DNA of 64,000 nt from Arachnia rubra (GCF_019973735.1 NZ_AP024463.1:2914001-2978000), one strand, 5' to 3'. Shown: positions 33,990-43,059, counted from the stretch's first letter. Notes: generated by a model not told the origin, from the letters alone. Numbers and translations: made by a program.

Positions 33990-36578
33990 TTAATCAAGTA
34001 CTGCGCTTCCAGAGTTTCCATTGACTGTAATGACATCACCGGTACGGAAAAATGATGTCGCATCCCGGGTACTCACAATACAAGGTATGCCGAATTCTCT
34101 TGCGACAATTGCACTATGAGAAAGATACGATCCTTCATCAGTTACGATTGCAGCCGCATCACGTATTAGTGGGGTCCATGAGGCGTCGGTGTATGGGGCT
34201 ACTAAAATTTCTCCAGTTCGAAAATTTCGGAGTTCTCTATCAAGGTTCTTAATCACACACACCCTTCCTTTGATAACCCCGGTGCTTACGGGAAGACCAG
34301 TTATTCTTTTTTCATCGCGATTCAAGTCATTAGATATCATAGTTGGATTCCAATAACCGTAAAAGCTTTGTGGCGGCAGTGGACCTTCAAGGGCAGTCTT
34401 CCAGTCCGCATCACGGTTTGCCAATTCTTGGCCCGAAGGAATACGTGTCACATCGCCTCTTAACGCAGAACGGATCTCTTCAAACTTGCAACACCATATC
34501 TGCTTAGGATCCTCTAAGATATTTTTCTTACATAGACGCTGAGATAATTCGATTATTATCTTCCTAATAATCCAACTAGAAGTAATCATCGCCATACGCG
34601 CTACTTCACGCTGCTCGCTTGTCTTTTTATATAATTTTGCCACTGTCAAAATGATGGCCCTACGTACTCCAGAAATAGGTAATTCATCTATACCTACGGT
34701 TTCTCTCAAAATTCGTGGTCGCTGAATCTGATCCGAATGGTTATTAGCTTCCAATGCTCGGCGAACAAGAAACTCGACGACTTGCTCTGGTTCATCAACC
34801 CATCGGGGGTTCGCGAGTTCCATCTCTTCATGACCTCGCACGCCATGTTCCATAAGAAACGGCTCAAGCGCCTCCGATATAAAATCTTTGCCACCTTTGG
34901 CAGAAGATATTGCGTCCATGGCTTCACCCAGCGGCGCTTGAAGAAGAGCCTCGTAAACACCTGAGTATTCCTTTGCATGTTCAAACAACGCATCTATATC
35001 TTCCGAAGCAGCAACGGTGCGGAGATTTGACATATCAGTTTTTAGATTCTCAATAACTGATGGACCAATTTCAGGCACCCAGACTGACACGACGCCCTCC
35101 AAGAGAGCATGTATCGTGGAAGCATTTATATAATATGGCATATATTGCGCGTTCATGCGGGAAAAATAATCTAATCCCTTCTCAAAGAGCTTTTCTAGAG
35201 CACTGTTTGAATACTTTTCAAGTTTTAAAGATCGCATCAAGGCAAATGCTTTTCGCCTTGATTCATCCATTCTCTTAGCCCGTCTACTAGAATCCACAAT
35301 TTCACGGAAAAGCGACCCTAGAAAGAAGAGAAATGATCTACTAATTTTCCCATAGCCTGAATATATTCCAAAAGGATTGGTAATTCGGGTGGGATCTACG
35401 TCTGGACTTGTAAACCTATTTGTGAAACGAGCAAGATCTCGCATATGAGGCATTTGCGACAACAGATGCGCTGTATAAGAGACATTTAGATAGACATGAT
35501 TTTGCAAATATCCCATATGCAATGACATATCACCATAATCTCGGGCGCCAGTCCAACGTCCACATTTCTCGTGAACATTCATCTGATAATATTTCGCAAA
35601 ATCGACACCGATAGGAGATAACTGCCCGGTAAATATTTCGCCGATATCCATTCTGGACCATAAAGTTCTTGCTTCTGTATAAGGATCAACATTACCAACA
35701 TATGGAGTTCTGGCCTCATCAGATACGACCTGCGTAGTCACAGGTCTTAGTTGCAAATAATAGACACGCGACTTATGTATGGCCCACTCTAGATCAACCT
35801 GTCTTCCTAGATAATTAGCTGCATATTGTGCATCATTAGCAATTTTCAAAACACACGCTTCATCAAGAGCTAAGCCTGATGCACTGGTGGATTCAACAAC
35901 ACTCTTCTGAATACCACCAGAGACCGTTTGATCGAAACGAAATTGCTTTGATCCAATAGTTTGATGCACGACAGTATCCGTCCCAACTGCCACCCAATGC
36001 CGATCCGGAACTGTATGGCCTCCGACAACCACTTCCCCTAATCCATAAGAGGCTTCTACGAGTGCCAGTGATCGGTCAACATCTGGTTTCCCTGAGAAAA
36101 CTATGCCACTACATTCCGCGACTACCATCCGCTGCACGACTAACGAAAGCATTGCACTGTCATTCTGTCCCATAGTTTCTGAATACTTTCGTTGACGCTC
36201 ACTAGTAGCTGATTCCCAACACCGCATAATTGCTTGGCTAAGTTTTTCTATACCTTTAACACCAAGTACCGTTTCAAACTGACCAGCAAAAGATGCCGCC
36301 ACCTGATCTTCTCTTGCCGAGGAGCTTCTAACGGCTAAGTATTCCCCATCAAAGTGCTGATTAATTTCCTCAGCTAGAGTCATCAAATTTAAATTAAACG
36401 TTTGGGAATCATATAGATAAGATGAACCAAAAAGTTCTTTGATAACCGAGTAGGGAATTATGATAGCATCAGGTACTTCAAATCCCAGAGATACTAATTC
36501 GATTAGGCCATCTGCCTTACCTCCATATTCATTACGTGGTATATCTTTAGTTAATTGAATAAAACGATGCTTGTTCAT
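33990..36578 (-). CDS. Second RedH/PigC-like PEP-utilising condensing enzyme
   Basis: The 862-residue enzyme matches redH of this window along its whole length. It has an ATP-grasp region (GGKADGLIELVSLG near 20, AVRSSSAREDQ near 82), a central domain with LWSRMDIGEIFTGQLSPIG near 300 and HMGYLQNHVYLNVSYTAHLL near 350, and a phosphohistidine domain with SYLSHSAIVAREFG near 823. The shared WSRMDIGEIF and YLN.SYTA motifs tie it to the prodiginine condensing group rather than to rifampin phosphotransferase, which has the same domain order. The gene is strongly AT-rich, unlike redH, so it was probably acquired from another source. GGAGGATAA precedes the ATG. It is predicted to condense an aldehyde with an amine or pyrrole. 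Confidence 0.82.
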   Translation of the reverse strand: MNKHRFIQLTKDIPRNEYGGKADGLIELVSLGFEVPDAIIIPYSVIKELFGSSYLYDSQTFNLNLMTLAEEINQHFDGEYLAVRSSSAREDQVAASFAGQFETVLGVKGIEKLSQAIMRCWESATSERQRKYSETMGQNDSAMLSLVVQRMVVAECSGIVFSGKPDVDRSLALVEASYGLGEVVVGGHTVPDRHWVAVGTDTVVHQTIGSKQFRFDQTVSGGIQKSVVESTSASGLALDEACVLKIANDAQYAANYLGRQVDLEWAIHKSRVYYLQLRPVTTQVVSDEARTPYVGNVDPYTEARTLWSRMDIGEIFTGQLSPIGVDFAKYYQMNVHEKCGRWTGARDYGDMSLHMGYLQNHVYLNVSYTAHLLSQMPHMRDLARFTNRFTSPDVDPTRITNPFGIYSGYGKISRSFLFFLGSLFREIVDSSRRAKRMDESRRKAFALMRSLKLEKYSNSALEKLFEKGLDYFSRMNAQYMPYYINASTIHALLEGVVSVWVPEIGPSVIENLKTDMSNLRTVAASEDIDALFEHAKEYSGVYEALLQAPLGEAMDAISSAKGGKDFISEALEPFLMEHGVRGHEEMELANPRWVDEPEQVVEFLVRRALEANNHSDQIQRPRILRETVGIDELPISGVRRAIILTVAKLYKKTSEQREVARMAMITSSWIIRKIIIELSQRLCKKNILEDPKQIWCCKFEEIRSALRGDVTRIPSGQELANRDADWKTALEGPLPPQSFYGYWNPTMISNDLNRDEKRITGLPVSTGVIKGRVCVIKNLDRELRNFRTGEILVAPYTDASWTPLIRDAAAIVTDEGSYLSHSAIVAREFGIPCIVSTRDATSFFRTGDVITVNGNSGSAVLD

Positions 36579-36612
36579 CCGGTTATCCTCCCAATCACAA
36601 CAGAAATCTAGA

Positions 36613-36696
36613 TTTATTCATGGCTAATCTTAAACCTAGCAAATACTAACGAAATCGCCAATTAGAAAACGACTTTGGCTAAGATTTTTGAATAAA
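36613..36696. repeat. TTATTCA element, copy 4 (84 bp, divergent interior)
   Basis: The ends are TTTATTCA (36613-36620) and TGAATAAA (36689-36696), a perfect 8-bp inverted repeat. The interior carries GGCTAATCTTA and GGCTAAGATT, which can pair, but lacks the GACAAGGGG core. Family membership rests on the ends and size. Confidence 0.5.
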
Positions 36697-36770
36697 TTGA
36701 AATTTACTTCATTAGGGTCTTCTAACTTTCAAAGCTCTAGGTTGACAGAAGGCTATGTGGGACATACTGC

Positions 36771-36825
36771 TCACTGAGTAAGCTTCACCTAACCTGGTTC
36801 ATATGTCCTTCTCTTTACTCAGTGA
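36771..36825. promoter_or_regulatory. Perfect 11-bp inverted repeat, candidate operator or hairpin
   Basis: TCACTGAGTAA (36771-36781) and TTACTCAGTGA (36815-36825) are perfectly complementary with a 33-nt spacer. CTCAGTGA recurs at 39693-39700, upstream of the exporter operon. A shared regulator site is possible; a 3' hairpin of the permease transcript is the alternative. Confidence 0.45.
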
Positions 36826-36827
36826 AA

Positions 36828-36908
36828 TTTATTCATATTTCGGACTTCACGGCACCTCTTTATCAATCACAGATTAACGGAGACTTAGCCACACGCATTA
36901 CTGAATAG
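36828..36908. repeat. TTATTCA element, copy 5 (81 bp, divergent interior)
   Basis: TTTATTCA (36828-36835) and CTGAATAG (36901-36908) delimit an interval of the family's usual size. The interior is not clearly similar to the best copies, so this one is tentative. Confidence 0.4.
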
Positions 36909-36968
36909 CCCTCCGGATTGCACATAATAAAATCCATCGATTCTTCTCTACCAATAGAGCTATAATTC

Positions 36969-38732
36969 TCATCTATCAGTACATATATCCCTTCGCTCAA
37001 ATGCCCAAATACCTACAGATAGCGCAACACAAAAAATAACTACCAAAAAGATCCACGCGGTTAGAGGAATATCTATCTTTCCCACATTAATCCATCCAGC
37101 CCCATTCCCAGCTTTTTCAGTTGGTGACCATGATAACAGACTTAAATTCTCTGCCCACTTAGGAAACTTCAATAACGAAGAAAATACAGTATCGAAACCA
37201 GACCATGCTGCAGCCAGCCATGTAACTACGTAAGAAAACCGAGGTGCGATACCTATTGATATTACAGCTACACCTATGCCAGCCATTATACCAGGTAAAT
37301 GCCCAAGAGTACTTATGATTGCTGCACGCATCACCTCTTCTTTGCTGCTTACGTCATCTTTCAAGGTCTGTCCTCCAGTATACCCCATTAAGACACCTGA
37401 CAATCCCAACAGTATCGCTACTGTGCAACTTGCCAGAGACACTCTTCCTAATAATGCACGATGTCTGGAGACACCTACTGATAACTCATTCAAAGCTTGC
37501 CCATTAAGCTCTTCATGCCACCACTTTAAAACACAGCTAAGAGCGAAAACAAGAATAACGATTGTAAGTATCAACCCAAGAAGTTTAAAATATTGTTGTA
37601 TAGGCGAAGCATCATTTTTTGAGAGATCTCCTAGTAACTGGGCCGTTCTGCGATCTTTCTTAATCGCTTCAGTCATTCCTCCAGCCGATAAGCCAACCAT
37701 GGCCGAGGCTAAAAGTATAGCACTAAACCAGGCGACAAATTGATTCAAATCTTTGTAAAAAAGCCAGCCTTCGACTGATTTAACCTTTACCCGAAGTTTA
37801 GAATACGATGAGATATCGGGTATTATACTCCCTCTGTATTCTCGCAATATAAATAAAATTAAAGCTAGGATCGTGCCTGCCAAAATTATGACTAGAATTG
37901 TAGGAAGGTGATTCAATCTATCATCAGTATATGGCGATAATTCATTTCGCCACCCTAGAATGGATAGCCAATTGATTGCCTGAGAAAGCCTTTTTTGATT
38001 CCTATGCCACAACTCATCCGCGATAGCTCTCAAAGCAAAGCATAACCCTACACCGATAAGGGCAAAGCTTCGCACTGCTGAAGAATCGCGCCGAATTTGG
38101 GCACAGATAACACCTAAAAGGCCAAACATAACCCCGATAGCCAAGACAGTAAAGGAGAAAGTAAATGCTCCAATGTGTGTAAGCTCATTACTTTGAGCTA
38201 CTTGCAGCTCGAGTGTGATCCAAACCCCTAAAGCAATAACAATCGGCACAGTAAAAAGTACGAACATACTTGTTACCATGGCCATCCACCGTCTGATCCC
38301 TGCCGCCCACACCATTTCAAGTTGTCCAGAATTTTCACTTACTCGCGTAAGACGCACCGCTAATAACACCATCATTATAGCTGTAAGAAGAAGAACAAAT
38401 GTGCCAGTTTCCCACACAAAAAACTGCCCTAGTGTGCCTGGTTTAGGTAGGTTTCCATAGAGCAATCTTGTACCTGAGTTATCACCCATTTGCTCTACCA
38501 AGGTTTTTCTATCTTCTAGGCCTGGGTAATATGATTTATACGATGGCACTGTAATAGCCACAAGTGCTACTATACCAGTCATCCAGGAAATAATAAAGAC
38601 CCAAGAGCTCCGAACACTAATTGAAATTAACTGTAAAAACTGTTTGATAGACATGAAAATATTCCTCAATAATCCCGCATGTTTCACAGAAACTTCGCTT
38701 ATTCTCTGACTATTTGTTTCAGCAGTATTCAT
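36969..38732 (-). CDS. ABC-2 type exporter permease (polyketide-exporter-like)
   Basis: The 587-residue membrane protein has roughly twelve hydrophobic segments arranged as two halves. It begins with a cytoplasmic region and FIISWMTGIVALVAI. Near residue 135 it contains SENSGQLEMVWAAGIRRW, a motif of large actinobacterial permeases annotated as exporters of polyketide antibiotics. It overlaps the ATPase gene by 4 bases (ATGA), so the two form one transporter. It probably exports, or protects against, the small molecule made by the adjoining AT-rich genes or the prodiginine. Confidence 0.8.
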   Translation of the reverse strand: MNTAETNSQRISEVSVKHAGLLRNIFMSIKQFLQLISISVRSSWVFIISWMTGIVALVAITVPSYKSYYPGLEDRKTLVEQMGDNSGTRLLYGNLPKPGTLGQFFVWETGTFVLLLTAIMMVLLAVRLTRVSENSGQLEMVWAAGIRRWMAMVTSMFVLFTVPIVIALGVWITLELQVAQSNELTHIGAFTFSFTVLAIGVMFGLLGVICAQIRRDSSAVRSFALIGVGLCFALRAIADELWHRNQKRLSQAINWLSILGWRNELSPYTDDRLNHLPTILVIILAGTILALILFILREYRGSIIPDISSYSKLRVKVKSVEGWLFYKDLNQFVAWFSAILLASAMVGLSAGGMTEAIKKDRRTAQLLGDLSKNDASPIQQYFKLLGLILTIVILVFALSCVLKWWHEELNGQALNELSVGVSRHRALLGRVSLASCTVAILLGLSGVLMGYTGGQTLKDDVSSKEEVMRAAIISTLGHLPGIMAGIGVAVISIGIAPRFSYVVTWLAAAWSGFDTVFSSLLKFPKWAENLSLLSWSPTEKAGNGAGWINVGKIDIPLTAWIFLVVIFCVALSVGIWAFERRDICTDR

Positions 38733-39667
38733 CTTTCACCAACTTCGTAGTGGCGTATAAAAAGCTCTTCTAATGATGTCGCTTGACATGTGAAATTACT
38801 TATCCCTTGATTCCCTAAATAAGTAAGGACTCTAGGCATCTTTTCCCTATCAACAGCAAACTTCAATCTAGAAGGCTGCCTAATAGTTTGGATATCCTCG
38901 ATGTTTATCTCAATTTCCGATGCAAGTCTTTTTTGAGATACATCTATGTCGATGTCCGGAGAAACCTCCATTTCTATGATCATGTTAGTGATCTGCTTCA
39001 TCTTAGACATCTCGCTGCTCTCTACTATGAGCCCGTTCTTTATAATGGTAACATGGCTGCATAGCCTCTCTACTTCAGGAAGTAAGTGCGAAGAAAGTAG
39101 GATAGTTTTGCCTTGAGCAACTGCGTCGGTTACTAGCTCTTGGAAAGCCAGTTCCATAAGTGGATCTAAGCCTGAGGTAGGCTCATCTAAGATAAGAAGA
39201 TCCGTTGGGGCAGCAAAGGCTGCCACTAACAATAGTTTCCGGAAATTGCCAGTTGAATACGTTCTAACCTTTTTTGATGGATCAAAAGATAGAATATCAA
39301 TAATTTTTACTTCTGCCCTCCGATCTCTTGACCCTCGTAGACCTGCTAACACGTCAAGAGTCTGTTGACCCGTCAAACTCGGCCAAAGCGCGGCCTCAGC
39401 TGGAATGTACGAAAGCTGGCTATTAATTTCAGGAGAATCCCGAATTGGGTCAAGGCCAAATATACGCAGACGACCGCTCGTAGGTTTATATATGCCTAGC
39501 ATAGTACGTATTGTTGTAGATTTCCCGGCACCATTTGGACCTAGGAAACCATGTACTTCCCCTTCATTTACACTAAACGATACACTATCGAGTGCTTTAA
39601 ATTTTCCAAATAATTTTGTCAGTGACTTTACTTCAATAATGGGAATATTTCTCCCTGCCATTATCAT
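38729..39667 (-). CDS. ABC transporter ATP-binding protein
   Basis: The 312-residue ATPase has Walker A GPNGAGKST near residue 45, a signature variant YSTGNFRKL near 140, Walker B LLILDEPTSGLDP near 158 and the His switch in LLSSHLLPEVERL near 195. A roughly 80-residue C-terminal extension follows, as in the drug-exporter group. The signature lacks the usual SGGQ, which is common in partners of the large 12-helix permeases. It is the first gene of the exporter operon. The CTCAGTGA motif lies upstream. Confidence 0.9.
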   Translation of the reverse strand: MIMAGRNIPIIEVKSLTKLFGKFKALDSVSFSVNEGEVHGFLGPNGAGKSTTIRTMLGIYKPTSGRLRIFGLDPIRDSPEINSQLSYIPAEAALWPSLTGQQTLDVLAGLRGSRDRRAEVKIIDILSFDPSKKVRTYSTGNFRKLLLVAAFAAPTDLLILDEPTSGLDPLMELAFQELVTDAVAQGKTILLSSHLLPEVERLCSHVTIIKNGLIVESSEMSKMKQITNMIIEMEVSPDIDIDVSQKRLASEIEINIEDIQTIRQPSRLKFAVDREKMPRVLTYLGNQGISNFTCQATSLEELFIRHYEVGER

Positions 39668-39901
39668 TCACTCTCTATAGATCATTAAATATGCTCAGTG
39701 AAGTCTGCTCGTAGCAACGAACTGTCTAGCATTTTAAAGCAGCTTGATTATTCTGCATGCCCCGTAGGTATCCTTAAACATTTATCCCATACGTATATGA
39801 GACTATTCATATGCAGGTTAAAACTTTACTCATAAACAAAAACACCAGCTTCATTAATGATTGACGAACATCTTCTTTACTTACTACAGTAGCATGTGAT
39901 T

Positions 39902-40900
39902 TTACAGTAGGCAACACGTTTTGATACCTCCGGTTGGGCTGCCCAAGGATCGGGACGGGGGATGCTGACGCACCCCGAGCAGCGGGGTGCCGACGAGAAA
40001 GTCACCGGCGTTCACTAACAGCACGAAACCGAGGCCAGCGTCAGGCAGCAGCACGAAGACGCTCGTGGCGCCAGGAACCTTGCCGACGTGAAGGTGCACC
40101 GGACGTCCACGGACCTGCTTGCGCACCCAGCCCAGGCCATACTCTCCCTGGTCACCGAATGGACCGGCCACCGCTGGGCTGCCGTCCGCCTGGACCACGT
40201 CGTTCAGCATCATCGTGACGGAGGCTGGGGAAAGCACGCGCCGCCCGTCCAGGACTCCCCCGCCGAGCATCATGGCCAGAAACCGGCCGGCATCGGCGGC
40301 GCTCGCCGTGACCGCGCCCGAAGGCCCCTGAATCCAGGACCCCGGCCCGGCTTTAAAGGCCCGCACGGGGATGTTCACGCCGAATACCGCGACGTGCCCC
40401 GGCGCTCCGGGCCGCAGCGGCGGACACCAGCTCTGGTCCATGCCGAGTGGCTCCAGGACTCGGCTCGTCAGGAGCGAGGCGTAGGTCATGCCGGAGGCCG
40501 CCGCCAGGACATTGCCCAGCAGGTTGTAGTTCTGGTTGGCGTACCGAAACTCGCGCGTGCGAGCCTTGATTAGGTGCGCCGGCCGGGCGTCCGGCCTGAG
40601 GCCGCTGCGGTGATGGGCAAGGTCCAGCAGCGTGACCTCCTGGGGGAGGCCGACGCCGGGCAGGTAGCGCTGCACCGGGGCGTGCAGATCCACCAGCCCC
40701 TCCTCGGCGAGCTGCAGCAGGACGGTGGCGGCCAGCGCCTTGCTGGTCGACCCGAGAGTGACCGGGTCGCTGGCCGCCAGGCCACCGTATTCGACGGTCT
40801 CGCGAGGTCCTTGCGCATCCACGACGTGCAGCACACCGCCTGGGACTCCGGCCGCGTCGAAAGTCTCGGCCACCAGGCGCTCCAGGTCGTCGCGGCTCAT
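39902..40900 (-). CDS. Serine hydrolase, beta-lactamase/class C family, C-terminus probably truncated
   Basis: The 332-residue protein has SxxK as GSTSKALAA near residue 50, YxN as YANQNYN near 125 and HVGKVPG near 270 in place of the third motif. These are the three active-site elements of class C-like esterases and peptidases. No signal peptide is visible. After VLLVNAGD the sequence ends in a low-complexity tail (HPPSRSLGSPTGGIKTCCLL). Its stop lies exactly where base composition drops into the AT-rich island. I infer that island insertion removed the original 3' end. Confidence 0.78.
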   Translation of the reverse strand: MSRDDLERLVAETFDAAGVPGGVLHVVDAQGPRETVEYGGLAASDPVTLGSTSKALAATVLLQLAEEGLVDLHAPVQRYLPGVGLPQEVTLLDLAHHRSGLRPDARPAHLIKARTREFRYANQNYNLLGNVLAAASGMTYASLLTSRVLEPLGMDQSWCPPLRPGAPGHVAVFGVNIPVRAFKAGPGSWIQGPSGAVTASAADAGRFLAMMLGGGVLDGRRVLSPASVTMMLNDVVQADGSPAVAGPFGDQGEYGLGWVRKQVRGRPVHLHVGKVPGATSVFVLLPDAGLGFVLLVNAGDFLVGTPLLGVRQHPPSRSLGSPTGGIKTCCLL

Positions 40901-40925
40901 CTCTTCCCTGGTCGTCCTGACGATG

Positions 40926-40989
40926 TGCTGGCCTTCATCACGGTTGCCTGTGCTGTGGAGCCAGCGAATACGAACAAGGCCAGCGCAAC
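40926..40989. repeat. 64-bp TGCTGGCC palindromic repeat, copy A
   Basis: It starts TGCTGGCCTT, contains TTGCCTGTGCTGTG and ends AAGGCCAGC plus CAAC. By hand alignment about three quarters of positions match 58588-58651. The outer arms (GCTGGCCTT, AAGGCCAGC) are complementary, so the unit can form a long-spaced hairpin. It lies just upstream of the serine hydrolase start. Confidence 0.7.
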
Positions 40990-41041
40990 AGGACCGGCCT
41001 GGCGGACGTCCTACCGGCAGAAGCCAGAGGCGCGCCGTCCC

Positions 41042-41482
41042 TCACCGGGTTTTCTCAGCTGCCTTCTTCAGGCCAGCCCAGGCGACGAGGGCGACCGCTG
41101 CGGCCAGGGCGACCTTGCGGCGGCATCGTTTCGCCTTCTTCCTGGGGGACGGCTCCGGCTTCCCGGATTTCAGAGCCATTGCGTGATGCCCCTTGGACGG
41201 GACATTGCCGACGGCCCGCTTGGACTTGACGCTGAACAGCGACCGGGACGATCCCAGCGACCCGACGGACAAGAACGAACCCACCGAGCCGATGGACAGG
41301 ATGGAGCCCATGGAGCCGATCGACAGGAATGACCCCACCGAACCGACTGACAGGCACGACCCCAGCGACGCGGCGGACAGGCACGAGAGCACCGATCCGA
41401 CGCTGAGCAGGCTGCCCTTGCTCTTGATGGACAACACCGACTTGTCAGACTCGCCATAGCCGGCTGAACGCTTCGAACTCAT
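41042..41482 (-). CDS. Ser/Gly-rich nonapeptide-repeat protein with C-terminal membrane anchor
   Basis: The 146-residue protein (ATG at 41482, GAGGAAGGA upstream) contains tandem 9-residue units of the type SVGSVGSFL / SIGSMGSIL / SIGSVGSFL / SVGSLGSS, with further imperfect units before them (about residues 14-72). A basic, Lys-rich stretch (KKAKRCRRK) and one hydrophobic helix (VALAAAVALVAWAGL, about 125-139) follow. The regular Ser/Gly/hydrophobic pattern suggests a short beta-solenoid or stacked sheet. I do not recognise a function. It is flanked by the serine hydrolase and the DUF1648 gene, all on the minus strand. Confidence 0.75.
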   Translation of the reverse strand: MSSKRSAGYGESDKSVLSIKSKGSLLSVGSVLSCLSAASLGSCLSVGSVGSFLSIGSMGSILSIGSVGSFLSVGSLGSSRSLFSVKSKRAVGNVPSKGHHAMALKSGKPEPSPRKKAKRCRRKVALAAAVALVAWAGLKKAAEKTR

Positions 41483-41563
41483 ACGAATGTCCTTCCTCGT
41501 GGAGCTTGGTGACAAGCCTGCCACGTGCTCAGGGCCACTCGCGCATGCCCTTCAGCTGAGCGG

Positions 41564-42580
41564 TCAGGCATGGCTGGTCCTTCTGAGCAGGAGCGTGTTC
41601 ACGACGGTCACGGCGGTTTCGGCGTCGTCGACCGTGACGGTGAAGGAGCCCTCAGAGCTGCCGCGGTCGATCCGGATCGCCTCACCGCGCGAGGTGATGA
41701 AACCCGCCGCGCCACCGATTGTAAATCGCGCTCCTCCCCAGCCGTAGAAATCACGCAGCGGATCGACGTGGACCACGCTGGCACCGGAAATCTCCGAGAG
41801 CGGGATGGTCGCGTACGGGAACAGTCCGGCTCCGCGGACCCGCACGCCACGGGAGTCGATCGTGACGCGCGCCGCCATGGAGACACCCACGGAGACGAAC
41901 ACCAGCAGCAGGAAAGCCATCATCGCCACGGGCTCCCAGGAGAGGTTGATCAGCAGCCAGCAGACCACCGCGATGAAGGCCACGGCGATCCCTGAGATCA
42001 GGGCCACCCAGAGGCCGCGGGAAACGCGCGCCTGCCCGGTCCAGGCGACCTTAACGCCATCTTTCACTGCCAGCCGCGGGTCCGAGTCGCCGAGGGTGAC
42101 GGGCACCTCTCGCTCGCCCGGACGCCGGCGCAAGGCGAACGCCAGCCCGGCGCCGACCAGGATCGCCACCAGCATTGCCAGAAACGCCAGGGGCAGCGGG
42201 GACGGCGCCGAGGCCTGAATCTGTTCCTCGGTCATGCCGCGCTGCAACGACAGCACACCCCCAAAGATGATCGTGAGCAGCGCCGCGACTCCCCCGGCGA
42301 CGGGGGTCAGGATGCGGCCAAAACGCAGGAGCAGCCCCAGAAGGACCAGCAGCAACGGAATGCCAAGGGACAGGCCGAGTCCGAGACCCCATATCACCCC
42401 AGGATCGATGAAGGCATCAACATGGCCGTCCATTCCCCAGCCCCTCGCGACCTGGCCTGGTATGTCCGCCAGAATCCCCCGCGTCCATAGCGCTCCGGCT
42501 CCGGAGATCGCGATCACCACCGCGATCCCCACCAGGGAGGCAGTCAGCTCTCCTCGGTTCGTCAACTTCGATGTACTCAT
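41564..42580 (-). CDS. DUF1648-type membrane protein
   Basis: The 338-residue protein has an N-terminal helix, then ADIPGQVARGWGMDGHVDAFID, the DUF1648 segment. About five to six membrane helices follow, then a C-terminal soluble part (PH-like: TIDSRGVRVRGAGLFPYATIPLSEISGASV). It overlaps the GntR gene by 4 bases. GntR/DUF1648 pairs are common in actinobacteria and Firmicutes (SdpI/YtrA-like arrangements) and are often linked to envelope stress or immunity. The exact role is unknown. Confidence 0.8.
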   Translation of the reverse strand: MSTSKLTNRGELTASLVGIAVVIAISGAGALWTRGILADIPGQVARGWGMDGHVDAFIDPGVIWGLGLGLSLGIPLLLVLLGLLLRFGRILTPVAGGVAALLTIIFGGVLSLQRGMTEEQIQASAPSPLPLAFLAMLVAILVGAGLAFALRRRPGEREVPVTLGDSDPRLAVKDGVKVAWTGQARVSRGLWVALISGIAVAFIAVVCWLLINLSWEPVAMMAFLLLVFVSVGVSMAARVTIDSRGVRVRGAGLFPYATIPLSEISGASVVHVDPLRDFYGWGGARFTIGGAAGFITSRGEAIRIDRGSSEGSFTVTVDDAETAVTVVNTLLLRRTSHA

Positions 42581-42927
42581 GCCTCAACCTGCTTCTCAAT
42601 CAGATGGAATAGTTCTTCACGGCTGATGCCAGCGCTCTTCGCCTGCCGGACGAGGTCGGCGATCAGGGCGTCCAGCCGTGTCGTGCTGCCTTTGGCGATC
42701 ACCACAGCACCGCGTCCGCGCCGCAACTCGATGTGTCCCTCGTCGCGCAGCTGCTGATAGGCCCTAAGGATGGTGTGCAGATTCACATCCAGGCTGGCCG
42801 CGAGTTCCTTCGCGGCAGGCAACCGGTCTCCTGCGGTCAGCTCCTGGTCGGCCACGGCGCGACGGACCACCTCAGCGATCTGCTCATAGAGCGGCTGCGG
42901 GTCGCGGGGGTCAACTTGCCAAAGCAT
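42577..42927 (-). CDS. GntR-family regulator, YtrA type
   Basis: The 116-residue protein has PLYEQIAEVVRRAVADQELTAGDRLPAAKELAASLDVNLHTI-type winged helix (about 13-75) and a short C-terminal helical tail without a ligand domain, the YtrA subfamily layout. It heads a two-gene operon with the DUF1648 protein. A perfect palindrome just upstream of its start is a likely autoregulatory operator. Confidence 0.9.
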   Translation of the reverse strand: MLWQVDPRDPQPLYEQIAEVVRRAVADQELTAGDRLPAAKELAASLDVNLHTILRAYQQLRDEGHIELRRGRGAVVIAKGSTTRLDALIADLVRQAKSAGISREELFHLIEKQVEA

Positions 42928-42928
42928 A

Positions 42929-42947
42929 GTTCTAGAATAACTAGAAC
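42929..42947. promoter_or_regulatory. Operator-like palindrome of the GntR gene
   Basis: GTTCTAG (42929-42935) and CTAGAAC (42941-42947) are separated by AATAA and lie 2 bases upstream of the GntR start codon, overlapping its ribosome/promoter region. The spacing and position fit a YtrA-type dimer site. Confidence 0.65.
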
Positions 42948-43059
42948 AAATTTGGATGTCCAGTGAACTACACGAAATGTCCAGCGACCGTCAGGACGAC
43001 GTCCCCCACAAGAGCCGATCGCCTCACCGCCTCACAGGTGCATCACATATGATGCAGTT

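Larger units (their letters stand above)
36579..36968. other. Intergenic region with two mobile repeats and an inverted repeat
   Basis: There is no gene in these 390 bases. They lie between the exporter permease (upstream in transcription) and the RedH-like gene. They should hold the promoter of the latter, and three repeats listed separately. Confidence 0.65.

Noticed and set aside
36760..36810. GGACATA/TATGTCC pair interleaved with the TCACTGAGTAA repeat, resembling a pseudoknot
   Set aside because: Seven-base complements at this spacing are expected by chance in AT-rich DNA, and no conserved RNA family is recognised.
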